Positions 32,701 through 41,731 of a DNA stretch of 64,000 bases are shown here, piece after piece. How positions within the stretch are numbered: position 1 is the stretch's first letter; each line of letters opens with the position of its first letter. The stretch is from Mesorhizobium sp. WSM4306 (lineage in GTDB: Bacteria; Pseudomonadota; Alphaproteobacteria; Rhizobiales; Rhizobiaceae): assembly GCF_007003975.1 (NCBI RefSeq), contig NZ_VFTC01000010.1, positions 124,001 through 188,000 on the forward strand, written 5' to 3'. The notes below the pieces were generated by a model that worked only from the letters and a program-made list of their open reading frames with translations, was not told the DNA's origin and searched no databases. The translations under genes and the position numbers were made by a program.

Positions 32701-33292
32701 CGATGGCTCCGAGCGCCCGCAATTCCTTCAGCACCGGCAACAGCGGCAGGCCGACAATGGTGAAATAGTCGCCTTCGATCTTTTCGAACAGCTGGATGCC
32801 TTCGCCTTCGATCTGGTAGGCGCCGACGCTCGCCAGCGCCTTGGCGCCGACACGGGCCAGATGACGGCCGATGAAAGCAGGATCGAGCTTGCGCATGGTG
32901 AGGCTGGCGACACCGACATGGCGCCACAGCACAGCGCCGTTTCGGCAGAGCACGGCGGCGCTGTTCAGCTGATGGGTCTTGCCCGACAGCGCCAGCAGAT
33001 GGCGGCGGGCGCCTTCCATGTCGGCCGGCTTGTGGAACACTTCATCTCCCAGTGACAAAGTCTGGTCGCAGCCGAGAACCAGCGCGCCGGGCCGGCGCTC
33101 GCTGACCTCGGTGGCCTTAGCCTCGGCGAGGATCAGCGCGACGTCCTCCGGCGACACGTCGCTGTCCTGCAACGGCGCCTCGAGCGCGCGCTCGTCGACA
33201 TCGGCCGGGACCGCCTCGATGTCGAGCCCGGCATTGACGAGCATGGCTTTGCGGAACGGACTGCCGGAGGCGAGGATGATTTTTTCGGTCAT
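32693..33292 (-). CDS. maf: Maf-family nucleotide pyrophosphatase
   Basis: A 199-residue enzyme with the Maf start [18 protein letters not shown] and the conserved [15 protein letters not shown] and GKTHQLNSA, and [15 protein letters not shown]. The family hydrolyses non-standard or canonical nucleoside triphosphates to monophosphates. It is the first gene of the maf-aroE-coaE-dnaQ series that is conserved beside alphaproteobacterial origins. Confidence 0.93.
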   Translation of the reverse strand: MTEKIILASGSPFRKAMLVNAGLDIEAVPADVDERALEAPLQDSDVSPEDVALILAEAKATEVSERRPGALVLGCDQTLSLGDEVFHKPADMEGARRHLLALSGKTHQLNSAAVLCRNGAVLWRHVGVASLTMRKLDPAFIGRHLARVGAKALASVGAYQIEGEGIQLFEKIEGDYFTIVGLPLLPVLKELRALGAIDG

Positions 33293-33368
33293 TGTTTTTT
33301 GCCTGATTACCGTCTGCCGCCGAGATATTCACCCAAGTAGAAAACCGTTGCACTCGTCGGCTAGCGTA

Positions 33369-33554
33369 ACGGCATGGATCCTAGGGTCTGCGCCGCGTCG
33401 CTTCGCTCCTTGCTCCGCCCTAGGATGACGAAGGCACGCTGGGGTGACGCTAATTACAAGCGTTGGAGATTGGCAGAATCGGTCCTCTCATTCGTCATCC
33501 TAGGGCGGAGCAGGAGCGAAGCGACGCGGCGCAGACCCTAGGATCCATGCCGTG
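33369..33554. repeat. Intergenic repeat family C, inverted pair
   Basis: Two C units face each other: ATGGATCCTAGGGTCTGCGC at 33374 and its reverse complement ending at 33549, about 60 bp apart. The two can fold into a long hairpin. Nothing else is seen in the 313-bp gap 33293-33605. Confidence 0.8.
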
Positions 33555-33605
33555 AGTTTCGTGCGCCGCAGCGGTGGACATCACCAACGCAGCATTCCAT
33601 TCCAA

Positions 33606-34427
33606 TTACCTATTCTTCCCCCTGAGGGCAACGATGGCCGCCGCGGTCTCCTCGATCGAGCGGCGGCTAACGTCGATCATCGGCCAGTTGTGCCTTGTGC
33701 AGATCTGGCGGGCATAAGCGAGCTCTTCGGTGATCAGGGCGCGGTCGACATAATCCGACGCTTCATAGGTGCTGCTATTGCCCAGGATACGGTTCTGGCG
33801 GACATGCGAGATGCGCTCGGCGGTGGCGATCAGGCCGACGATCAGTGGCTTGCTGGCGGCGACCAGGCTTTCGGGCACCGGTACGCCGAGCACGATCGGA
33901 ATGTTGGCGGTCTTGATGCCGCGGTTGGCGAGATAGATGCTGGTCGGCGTCTTCGATGTCCTGGAAATGCCGACCAGCACGATGTCGGCATCGTCCATAT
34001 TGAGCGGCAGCTGGCCGTCATCATGCTCCATGGTGAAGTTGAGCGCATCGATGCGGCGGAAATAGTCGGCGTCGAGCACATGCTGGGCGCCGACGCGGCG
34101 GCCGGCCGGCGTGCCGAGATAGGACTGGAACACGGTCAGCACCGGCTCCAGCACCGAGACGCAAGGCAGGCCCATGGCGGCACAACGCTCGTCTATGCCG
34201 CGCGCCAGCTTCTGGTCGACAACCGTATAAAGAATGATGCCCGGCTCCTCCTCGATGTCCTCGAACACTTTCGCCACCTGCTTTTCGGTGCGGATGAGCG
34301 GGTAGATGTGCTCGATGGCGCGCGCATCCTTGTATTGCGCCGAGGCTGCCCGGCCGGCCGCCAGCAGCGTTTCGCCGGTGGCGTCGGAAATCAGGTGCAG
34401 GTGGAAGAAGCTTTGGGGTTTGTTCAC
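33606..34427 (-). CDS. ppsR: PEP synthase regulatory protein (kinase-pyrophosphorylase, DUF299)
   Basis: A 273-residue bifunctional regulator that phosphorylates and dephosphorylates its target (PEP synthase or PPDK). The N-terminus [15 protein letters not shown] and the P-loop-like [19 protein letters not shown] are the family signatures. GTG 34427 matches the usual N-terminus; the upstream extension in frame runs into the origin region and is rejected. It flanks oriC on the left. Confidence 0.9.
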   Translation of the reverse strand: MNKPQSFFHLHLISDATGETLLAAGRAASAQYKDARAIEHIYPLIRTEKQVAKVFEDIEEEPGIILYTVVDQKLARGIDERCAAMGLPCVSVLEPVLTVFQSYLGTPAGRRVGAQHVLDADYFRRIDALNFTMEHDDGQLPLNMDDADIVLVGISRTSKTPTSIYLANRGIKTANIPIVLGVPVPESLVAASKPLIVGLIATAERISHVRQNRILGNSSTYEASDYVDRALITEELAYARQICTRHNWPMIDVSRRSIEETAAAIVALRGKNR

Positions 34428-34831
34428 AGGGGGCACCTGGGGCTGTGGGCTTGTGTGGATAAACGCGGACCGGAAAGGCGACCGCCTGGAAGCGACTGTA
34501 TCAGAAGGCGGGTTGTCCACAATTCGATGCGCTGTCGGCTTCGTCGGGCGGCTGGGGACAATTTTGGGGACGGACGATGTTGCCCGCGCTTCATCCACAG
34601 AGCGCGTTTCTCGAGGCGAACGTCAAGCCATTGACTCCAGTAAACGAATCCCGGTCATCCACATTCTCCTGCAATCCCGAATGGGAAGTGCGCGACAATA
34701 TGCTGGCTGGCCTTTTCAGAGGCGAAGCGGGACAGGTGACAACCACCACAACCAACAGACTCTTAGAATCAGAAGATTCTTAGAAATAAGATATTTGATT
34801 TAGAAAGAGGCCTGGGAGAGGCGAACGCTCG
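34428..34831. other. Predicted chromosomal origin of replication (oriC)
   Basis: The gap between ppsR and hemE has no gene. It holds a perfect DnaA box TTATCCACA (34454-34462, minus strand) and three one-mismatch boxes: TTGTCCACA (34513-34521), TCATCCACA (34591-34599) and TCATCCACA (34655-34663). An AT-rich stretch (34761-34806) suits unwinding, with an AGAATC/GATTCT inverted repeat at 34765-34780. Five GANTC sites lie in 34633-34779. Genes on both sides are read away from it. Caulobacter and rhizobial origins also lie beside hemE. No CtrA TTAA-N7-TTAA site was seen. Confidence 0.85.
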
Positions 34832-35857
34832 ATGCGGCGGATCATGCTGGACGTATTGAAGGGCAAGGCAGCGTTTCCGCCGCCACTCTGGATGATGCGT
34901 CAGGCCGGGCGCTATCTGCCGGAGTATCGCGAGACCCGAAAGCGCGCCGGATCCTTCCTCGATCTCTGCTACAATCCTGACCTTGCCGTCGAAGTGTCGC
35001 TGCAGCCGATCGAACGCTTTGGCTTCGATGCCTCGATCCTGTTTTCGGATATCCTTGTCGTGCCCCATGCGCTGGGCCGTGACGTCCGCTTCGAAGAGGG
35101 CCGCGGGCCGTTGCTGACGCCGATCACGGCGACGGAGATTTTGACTCTCAACAGCGAAACGTTTCACGTGAATCTCGAACCGGTCTATGAGACGGTTCGG
35201 CGGCTGCGGGCAAAACTGCCTGAGAAGACGACGCTGATCGGGTTTTGCGGTGCGCCGTGGACGGTGGCGACTTACATGATTGCCGGCCACGGCACGCCAG
35301 ACCAGGCGCCGGCGAGGCTGTTTGCCTATCGCGAGCCGGCCGCGTTCCTGCAGCTTCTGAAAGTGCTGGCCGATCATTCAGCGGCCTATCTGATCCGCCA
35401 GATCGAAGCCGGCGCCGACGTGGTGCAGATTTTCGATTCCTGGTCCGGCGTGCTCGACGATGCGTCGTTCGACCTGTTCTGCGTCCAGCCGGTGGCGGAG
35501 ATCGTCCGGCAGGTTCGTGCCGTCCACCCTGATGTTCCGATCATCGGTTTTCCCAAAGGCGCCGGCACCCGCTATGAGAGCTATCGCGAGAAGACCGGCG
35601 TAACGGGGCTGGGGATCGACTGGACCGTGCCCCTGGCAGCAGCGAAGGCATTGCAGGCCGGTGGCGCCGTGCAAGGCAACCTCGATCCCTTGCGGCTCGT
35701 GGCTGGCGGCAAAGCCCTGTCCGATGGCGTCGATGCGATCCTCAAGACGCTGGGCGACGGACCGCTGATCTTCAATCTCGGCCATGGCATCACGCCGGAG
35801 ACGCCGGTGGCGCATGTCGAGGCAATGGTGAAGCAGGTGCGGGGCGCGACACGCTGA
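34832..35857 (+). CDS. hemE: Uroporphyrinogen decarboxylase
   Basis: A 341-residue heme-pathway enzyme that removes four carboxyl groups from uroporphyrinogen III. It has [17 protein letters not shown] at the start, [33 protein letters not shown] and [12 protein letters not shown] near the end. A GGGAGAGG ribosome site precedes ATG 34832. It flanks oriC on the right, and its stop overlaps hemJ. A parS-like sequence lies inside it at 35160. Confidence 0.96.
   Translation: MRRIMLDVLKGKAAFPPPLWMMRQAGRYLPEYRETRKRAGSFLDLCYNPDLAVEVSLQPIERFGFDASILFSDILVVPHALGRDVRFEEGRGPLLTPITATEILTLNSETFHVNLEPVYETVRRLRAKLPEKTTLIGFCGAPWTVATYMIAGHGTPDQAPARLFAYREPAAFLQLLKVLADHSAAYLIRQIEAGADVVQIFDSWSGVLDDASFDLFCVQPVAEIVRQVRAVHPDVPIIGFPKGAGTRYESYREKTGVTGLGIDWTVPLAAAKALQAGGAVQGNLDPLRLVAGGKALSDGVDAILKTLGDGPLIFNLGHGITPETPVAHVEAMVKQVRGATR
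35160..35175. promoter_or_regulatory. parS-like site 1 (inside hemE), weak
   Basis: The 16-mer matches TGTTTCACGTGAAACA at 13 of 16 positions, including the core GTTTCACGTGAA. It is the weakest of five such sites and the nearest to oriC. Confidence 0.5.
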
Positions 35858-36405
35858 TGGCTCAGTCGAACAATAGGGGCAAAGCGGTCAGCAGCACGGG
35901 TCAGGCAATGGTGCGCATGACCATCGGCATTGTTGTCCTGGTGGTTCTCACCGCACTTCTGTTTTTTGTCGCGCCTGAGGGTTTCTATCCCTGGGCAAAG
36001 GCGATCCATATCCTTGCCGTCATTTCCTGGATGGCAGGCATGCTCTATCTGCCGCGGCTGTTCGTCTATCACGTCGATGCCGAGAAAGGGTCGGTGCAGT
36101 CGGAGACCTTCAAGGTGATGGAGCGGCGCCTGCTGCGCGGCATCATCAATCCGGCGATGATCGTTACCTGGGTGTTCGGCCTCTGGCTCGCCTGGAAAAT
36201 CTTCGGCTTCCAGGGCGGCTGGCTTCACGCCAAGATCGGCCTGGTGCTGCTGTTGTCCGCCGTTCACGGCTATCTGGCCGGCGCGGTGCGGAAATTCGCC
36301 GAAGATCGCAACGAAAAACCGGCGAGGCACTGGCGGATCGTCAACGAGATCCCCACATTGCTGATGATCGCCATCGTGATCCTGGTTGTCGTCAAGCCGT
36401 TCTGA
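35857..36405 (+). CDS. hemJ: Protoporphyrinogen oxidase HemJ
   Basis: A 182-residue inner-membrane protein with about four to five spans. AIHILAVISWMAGMLYLPRL and FVYHVDAEKGS carry the conserved histidines of the HemJ (UPF0093) family, which oxidises protoporphyrinogen IX in many alphaproteobacteria. It follows hemE in the same heme unit, overlapping by one base. Confidence 0.93.
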   Translation: MAQSNNRGKAVSSTGQAMVRMTIGIVVLVVLTALLFFVAPEGFYPWAKAIHILAVISWMAGMLYLPRLFVYHVDAEKGSVQSETFKVMERRLLRGIINPAMIVTWVFGLWLAWKIFGFQGGWLHAKIGLVLLLSAVHGYLAGAVRKFAEDRNEKPARHWRIVNEIPTLLMIAIVILVVVKPF

Positions 36406-36424
36406 GGCCGATCAGGCCTCTTAA
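36404..36424 (+). terminator. Terminator of the hemEJ unit
   Basis: GAGGCC (36404-36409) and GGCCTC (36415-36420) form a 6-bp stem that includes the hemJ stop, followed by TTAAAA. It is weak but well placed before rho. Confidence 0.55.
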
Positions 36425-36569
36425 AACGCTGCTTGCTCTTTGATCCGACCGACGATAAAAGACGGGTCTTCCTTCCCGTCATGCGCCGCCCCTCATTATT
36501 TTCGGCCGCGCCCGGCATTTGTCGCATCCCGCCGATATTTTTCTCCCAAAGCTCACCCAGAGTCCGTCT

Positions 36570-37835
36570 ATGCAAGAAATGAAACTTACCGAATTCAAGA
36601 ACAAGAAGCCGCCAGAGCTGATCGCTTATGCCGAATCGCTCGAGGTCGAGAACGCCAGCGTCATGCGCAAGCAAGAGCTGATGTTCGCGATCCTGAAGAA
36701 GCTGGCCGCACAGGATATCGAGATCATCGGCGACGGTGTGGTCGAAGTGCTGCAGGACGGCTTCGGCTTCCTGCGCTCCGCCAATGCCAACTACCTGCCA
36801 GGTCCCGACGACATCTACATCTCGCCGTCGCAGATCCGGCGCTTTTCGCTGAAGACCGGCGATACGGTCGAAGGGCCGATCCGCAGCCCGAAGGAAGGCG
36901 AGCGCTATTTTGCGCTGCTCAAGGTCAACACCATCAATTTCGACGATCCCGAAAAGATCCGTCACAAGATCCACTTCGACAATCTGACGCCGCTCTATCC
37001 GACCAAGCGGCTGAAGATGGAGATCGACAATCCGACCAGCAAGGACATCTCGCCACGCGTCATCGACCTGGTGGCGCCGATCGGCAAAGGGCAGCGCGCG
37101 CTGATCAACGCGCAGCCGCGCACCGGTAAAACCGTGCTGATGCAGAACATCGCGCATTCGATCACGGCCAATCATCCGGAATGCTATCTGATCGTGCTGC
37201 TGATCGACGAGCGGCCGGAGGAAGTGACCGACATGCAGCGCTCGGTGAAGGGCGAGGTGATCTCTTCGACCTTCGATGAACCGGCGGTGCGTCACGTCCA
37301 GGTCGCCGAAATGGTCATCGAGAAGGCCAAGCGCCTGGTCGAACATGGCCGCGACGTCGTCATCCTGCTGGATTCGATCACCCGCCTCGGCCGCGCCTAC
37401 AACACCGTTGTGCCGTCATCCGGCAAGGTGCTGACCGGCGGTGTCGACGCCAATGCGCTGCAGCGGCCGAAGCGCTTCTTCGGTGCGGCCCGTAACATCG
37501 AGGAAGGCGGCTCGCTGACCATCATCGCCACCGCACTGATCGACACAGGCAGCCGCATGGACGAAGTCATCTTCGAAGAGTTCAAGGGTACCGGCAACTG
37601 CGAAATCCAGCTCGACCGCAAGGTGGCGGACAAGCGCATCTATCCGGCCATGGACATCCTGAAGTCCGGCACCCGCAAGGAAGACCTGCTGGTCTCCAAG
37701 CAGGACCTGCAAAAGATTTTCGTGCTGCGCCGCATCCTGGCCCCGATGGGAACCACCGACGCGATCGAGTTCCTCATCGACAAGCTGAAGCAGACCAAGA
37801 CGAATGCCGATTTCTTCGATTCGATGAATACGTAA
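36570..37835 (+). CDS. rho: Transcription termination factor Rho
   Basis: A 421-residue hexameric RNA helicase. The N-terminal RNA-binding part has [21 protein letters not shown], the P-loop is [15 protein letters not shown], and [13 protein letters not shown] and [12 protein letters not shown] are the ATPase motifs. The C-terminus ends [11 protein letters not shown] 36570 is used; ATG 36579 is close behind. The place after hemJ is usual for alphaproteobacteria. Confidence 0.97.
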   Translation: MQEMKLTEFKNKKPPELIAYAESLEVENASVMRKQELMFAILKKLAAQDIEIIGDGVVEVLQDGFGFLRSANANYLPGPDDIYISPSQIRRFSLKTGDTVEGPIRSPKEGERYFALLKVNTINFDDPEKIRHKIHFDNLTPLYPTKRLKMEIDNPTSKDISPRVIDLVAPIGKGQRALINAQPRTGKTVLMQNIAHSITANHPECYLIVLLIDERPEEVTDMQRSVKGEVISSTFDEPAVRHVQVAEMVIEKAKRLVEHGRDVVILLDSITRLGRAYNTVVPSSGKVLTGGVDANALQRPKRFFGAARNIEEGGSLTIIATALIDTGSRMDEVIFEEFKGTGNCEIQLDRKVADKRIYPAMDILKSGTRKEDLLVSKQDLQKIFVLRRILAPMGTTDAIEFLIDKLKQTKTNADFFDSMNT

Positions 37836-37868
37836 GCAGTTCGTCGGACCTATCTGGTCCAGGCATCG

Positions 37869-37902
37869 AAACCCCATTCCGGGAAACCGGATGGGGTTTT
37901 TC
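37869..37902 (+). terminator. Rho-independent terminator of rho
   Basis: AAACCCCATTCCGG and CCGGATGGGGTTTTT form a long stem with a GAAA-type loop and a T-run. It also faces the convergent DUF255 gene. Confidence 0.92.
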
Positions 37903-37958
37903 TTTGAGGCGACAACCGCGCCAATCAGCCTCCAGCAAGCATGGCTGCTTGCCGGAAT

Positions 37959-39980
37959 CTAACGCTCTGGGCGCAAATGGCGTTCGAGTTCTTCGATGCT
38001 GGCAATGACCGGCAGACAAACCTGCCCGGTGCATAGCCAGGCGCCCGGTCGATCGGTCGGCGGCAGGATGCCACCTGGCAAAGTCGGTCGATTCGCCTCC
38101 GTTCCGATCGACACGACAATATCGATACGGCGTGGGTCAGGATTCCGATTCGCAACCGGAACGAGGCTTGGGCTCTCTGGTGAGTCGACCAGAACTAGCT
38201 TCAAGGGCTCGAGCACCAGGGCACAGGCGTTAACAATCCCAGCCTGGCCATAAGACTGGTGCCCTGCCCGGCCCATGGCGTGTTCGGCGACGCGCCACGC
38301 TCTGTCCTGCAGATCGAGATCGCCGGTAACCGAAGCCAGCCGAACCAGCGCTTCGATGATCTGGCTGGTAGCCGAAGAGATCGCCTCGTCGACATCACCG
38401 CGGATGCGGATCGGAACATCGGTGCTGTCGGACGCGGTCAGGTAGTAACCGGTCCCGTCGCTGTCCCGGTGCCAGCGATCCAACTGGTCGATGAACTGCC
38501 TCGCCCGATCGACATAGGTCGAATCGCCGGTCGCTTCGAATAGCGCGATCGCTGCATTGGTCATCGCGGCATAGTCGCTGGACAGCGCCGGAAACAGTTT
38601 CTTGGCGCCGAGCATGGAGTGCGGCAGGCGGCCGTCCTGGCTGGCCTCGCCAATGTGGCTGAATGCCTTTGCGGCCGCGTCGATCCACTCGCGCCGGTCC
38701 AGCGAGCGGCCGGCTTCGGCGAGCGCCACGATCATCAAGCCGTTCCAATCGGTCAGCGCCTTGCCGTCCTGGCCCGGACGAACGCGCTGCTCCCTTGCCG
38801 CCAGCAATTTTGTCTTGAGTGGGACCAGCAGGTCCCGGTCGGGCACACTCTGGCTTTGCTGAATATCCGTCTGATGGACAATTGGTTTGCCCTCCCAGCT
38901 AGGTGGCGCGGAGAGCGTGAAGTATTTGAAAAACAATGCCGAATCGTCGCCGAGTACGGTTTCGATCTCATCCCTGCTCCAGGTGTAGAAAAGCCCCTCT
39001 TCGCCGTCGCTGTCGGCATCGAGGCTGGCAGCAAAAGCGCCGCCATCGACGCGCATTTCGCGCAGCAGCCAGGCGACCGTGTCTTCGATTCGTATCCGGA
39101 ACAAATCGTTGCCGGTCGCGGCATAGGCCCAGTTGCACAGGCGGATCAGCTGGGCATTGTCGTAGAGCATCTTTTCGAAATGCGGCACCAGCCACTCGGC
39201 ATCGGTGGAATAGCGGCTCAGCCCGCCGCCGACATGATCGTAAATGCCGCCGGCCAGCATCTTCTCCAGGCTGATGAGAACGGCGTTGCGATGCGATGCG
39301 ACGCCGTCGCGCAGCCAGGACAGCCACAGCGTGTGCATGAACGGCGCGTTGGGAAACTTCGGCGCGCCGCGCAAGCCGCCGAGATCGCGGTCGATCATGC
39401 CGTCGATGCGGTCGGCGAGATCGCTCAGCGTCCCTTTGTCGAGCACCGCCTTGGCGTGGACGCCGGCCAGGCGGGCCTCGACATGATTGGTCAAACCGTC
39501 GGCGCTCTGGTCAAGGCTTTCCCGCTTTTCGCGCCAGGCCTTGTCGACCGCTTCCATCACCTGGATGAAGCCAGAACGGCCATAGCGAGCTTCGCGTGGA
39601 AAATAGGTGCCGCCCCAGAACGGCTTGCCGTCGGGGTTGAGGAACATGGTCAGCGGCCAGCCGCCGTGCTCGCCCATCGACGACAGAGCGGCCATATAGA
39701 TTTGGTCGATGTCCGGCCGCTCCTCGCGATCGACCTTGATATTGACGAACAGCCGGTTCATGACGGCTGCGACTTGGTCGTTTTCGAAACTTTCATGCGC
39801 CATGACATGGCACCAGTGGCAGGCGGCGTAGCCGACCGAGAGCAGGATCGGCCGCTGCAAAGCCTTGGCCTCGGCCAGTGCCGCCGGCGACCAGGCCCGC
39901 CAATGCACGGGATTGCCGCTGTGCTGCTGCAGATAGGGGCTGGCTTCTTCGGCAAGCAGGTTTTGCGCAGGCAAGGTCAC
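37959..39980 (-). CDS. Thioredoxin-domain protein of the DUF255/YyaL family
   Basis: A 673-residue protein. The N-terminal thioredoxin-like domain has GYAACHWCHVMAHESF and VDREERPDIDQIYM, then EHGGWPLTMFLNPDGKPFWG. The larger C-terminal part resembles an alpha/alpha-barrel (six-hairpin) domain. The family is conserved from bacteria to mammals (SPATA20) without a firmly known reaction. It is divergent from mnmE across a 70-bp gap. Confidence 0.9.
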   Translation of the reverse strand: MTLPAQNLLAEEASPYLQQHSGNPVHWRAWSPAALAEAKALQRPILLSVGYAACHWCHVMAHESFENDQVAAVMNRLFVNIKVDREERPDIDQIYMAALSSMGEHGGWPLTMFLNPDGKPFWGGTYFPREARYGRSGFIQVMEAVDKAWREKRESLDQSADGLTNHVEARLAGVHAKAVLDKGTLSDLADRIDGMIDRDLGGLRGAPKFPNAPFMHTLWLSWLRDGVASHRNAVLISLEKMLAGGIYDHVGGGLSRYSTDAEWLVPHFEKMLYDNAQLIRLCNWAYAATGNDLFRIRIEDTVAWLLREMRVDGGAFAASLDADSDGEEGLFYTWSRDEIETVLGDDSALFFKYFTLSAPPSWEGKPIVHQTDIQQSQSVPDRDLLVPLKTKLLAAREQRVRPGQDGKALTDWNGLMIVALAEAGRSLDRREWIDAAAKAFSHIGEASQDGRLPHSMLGAKKLFPALSSDYAAMTNAAIALFEATGDSTYVDRARQFIDQLDRWHRDSDGTGYYLTASDSTDVPIRIRGDVDEAISSATSQIIEALVRLASVTGDLDLQDRAWRVAEHAMGRAGHQSYGQAGIVNACALVLEPLKLVLVDSPESPSLVPVANRNPDPRRIDIVVSIGTEANRPTLPGGILPPTDRPGAWLCTGQVCLPVIASIEELERHLRPER

Positions 39981-40050
39981 GGGCGGGCTTGGCTCGGTTT
40001 GGCGGTGTCGGGATTAATTTCAAGCTAGGGCGATTGGCTAGAGCGGGCAA

Positions 40051-41370
40051 ATGATTTCAGGCGATTCGATAGTTGCGCTGTCCAGCGGCCGCCTCCCCGC
40101 CGGCATTGCCGTCATTCGCATTTCCGGACCGACGACTCGATTCGTTGTCGAAACGATTGCCGGAAGCATGGTTAAGGACCGTGTTGCCGCGTTGCGCAAG
40201 CTCCGGGCGGCGGACGGATCGCTGATCGACCACGGCCTGGTGCTGTTTTTTCCCGGGCCGAACAGTTTTACCGGCGAGGATGTCGCCGAGTTCCATGTCC
40301 ATGGCGGCCGCGCTGTTGCCGGCAGGATGCTGGAGACCATCGCCGGTTTTGATGGCGTGCGGCATGCCGAGCCCGGCGAATTCACCCGGCGCGCCTTTCT
40401 CAACGGCAAGCTCGATCTGGTCGAGACGGAGGCGCTGGCCGATCTCGTCAACGCCGAAACCGAAGCGCAGCGCCGCTTTGCGGTGCAGAATGCCGAGGGC
40501 GAACAGAGCGCGCTCTATCTCGGCTGGCGCCGGCGTCTGATCCATGCGCGGGCAATGATCGAAGCGGAAATCGACTTTGCCGATGAGGACGATGTGCCGG
40601 GCTCCGTTTCAGATACGGTCTGGTCGGATGTCCGAGCCATGGTGGATGAGATCAGCCGCCATATCGCCGGCTTCCATGCTGCAGAAATCATTCGCGACGG
40701 TTTCGAGGTCGTCATCCTCGGTGCACCGAATGCCGGCAAATCCAGCCTGTTCAACGCGCTGGCACGGCGCGAGGCGGCAATCGTCACCGATGAGCCCGGA
40801 ACGACACGCGACCTCCTGGAGGTGGTACTGGATCTCAACGGCGTACGGGTCAGGGTGACTGACACGGCAGGCCTGCGGGAAGCGGCTGGCAAGGTCGAAG
40901 CCATCGGCATCGAAAAGGCGCGGGCCAAGGCGCATACGGCGGACCTGGTGTTGCTGCTGGAAGATCTGGCGAACCCGGCCGCGATCGGCGACATCCCGGC
41001 CGACATCCCGGCTTTGAGAATCGGAACCAAGGTCGATCTGCTGAAAGGTGGACCGCCGCCTGGTGCCTATGACGCTACGATCTCGACCATGGATGGGACA
41101 GGTTTGGCTGAACTGCTGGCTGACATCGGAGGCCGTGCTGCCGCAGCGATTGGCGATGCCGGCGATATCCTGCCGTCGCGGTTGCGGCATGTGGAGCTAC
41201 TCAACGAGACGAAAGGCTTTCTGGTCTCTGCTTTGTCGGGTGAGCGGGGCCAGGAGCTGCGCGCGGAGGAACTGCGGCTCGCGGCGGACCGTCTTGGCCG
41301 GATTGTCGGGGCGGTGAATGTCGAGGATTTGCTCGACGTGATTTTCTCTCAGTTTTGCATTGGGAAATGA
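40051..41370 (+). CDS. mnmE: tRNA modification GTPase MnmE
   Basis: A 439-residue enzyme that with MnmG makes 5-carboxymethylaminomethyl uridine in tRNA anticodons. The N-terminal tetrahydrofolate domain starts DSIVALSSGRLPAGIAVIRI. The G domain has GAPNAGKSSLF, EPGTTRD, DTAG and TKVD. It ends FCIGK, with the conserved catalytic cysteine. mnmG follows after a gap that holds three parS-like sites. Confidence 0.96.
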   Translation: MISGDSIVALSSGRLPAGIAVIRISGPTTRFVVETIAGSMVKDRVAALRKLRAADGSLIDHGLVLFFPGPNSFTGEDVAEFHVHGGRAVAGRMLETIAGFDGVRHAEPGEFTRRAFLNGKLDLVETEALADLVNAETEAQRRFAVQNAEGEQSALYLGWRRRLIHARAMIEAEIDFADEDDVPGSVSDTVWSDVRAMVDEISRHIAGFHAAEIIRDGFEVVILGAPNAGKSSLFNALARREAAIVTDEPGTTRDLLEVVLDLNGVRVRVTDTAGLREAAGKVEAIGIEKARAKAHTADLVLLLEDLANPAAIGDIPADIPALRIGTKVDLLKGGPPPGAYDATISTMDGTGLAELLADIGGRAAAAIGDAGDILPSRLRHVELLNETKGFLVSALSGERGQELRAEELRLAADRLGRIVGAVNVEDLLDVIFSQFCIGK

Positions 41371-41383
41371 CTCACGTGAAACA
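41368..41383. promoter_or_regulatory. parS-like site 2
   Basis: TGACTCACGTGAAACA matches the parS consensus TGTTTCACGTGAAACA at 14 of 16 positions. It overlaps the mnmE stop codon. Confidence 0.65.
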
Positions 41384-41398
41384 GTGCGGGGCGGGATG

Positions 41399-41414
41399 TG
41401 ATTCACGTGAAACA
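41399..41414. promoter_or_regulatory. parS-like site 3
   Basis: TGATTCACGTGAAACA matches the parS consensus at 15 of 16 positions and lies 31 bp after site 2. Confidence 0.75.
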
Positions 41415-41420
41415 CCGACC

Positions 41421-41638
41421 CTTCGTCATCCTAGGGCGGAGCGACGCGAAGCGGAGTGGAGACCCTAGGATCCATGCCGTTGCGCTAGCCGAAGAATGCA
41501 GCGGTGCAGAATTGAGGCATCGTTACAACGACCGGCTTTTGCACATTCCTAGGTCTGCACCGTTGCGGCGCTCGCGTGTCACGGCATGGATCCTGCGCTG
41601 CGTCGCTCCGCTCCTTGCTTCGCCCTAGGATGACGAAG
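41421..41638. repeat. Intergenic repeat family C, inverted pair inside the parS cluster
   Basis: The left unit begins CGTCATCCTAGGGCGGAG and ends ATCCATGCCGT. The right unit begins CACGGCATGGATCC and ends GGATGACGAAGG. The spacer is about 100 bp. The pair sits between parS-like sites 3 and 4 and fills most of the 361-bp gap between mnmE and mnmG. Confidence 0.8.
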
Positions 41639-41646
41639 GCCAATGC

Positions 41647-41662
41647 TGTTTCACGTGAAACG
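41647..41662. promoter_or_regulatory. parS-like site 4
   Basis: TGTTTCACGTGAAACG matches the parS consensus at 15 of 16 positions, 69 bp before the mnmG start. Confidence 0.8.
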
Positions 41663-41731
41663 AATCATCCACAATCCTTGACACCAACCGCTCGCGGGGA
41701 CATGTGTCGGGCTCTGAATCTGGAACGAAAA

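Noticed and set aside
34420..34428. A fifth DnaA box (TTGTTCACA)
   Set aside because: Two mismatches to the consensus and overlap with the ppsR start; too weak to count.
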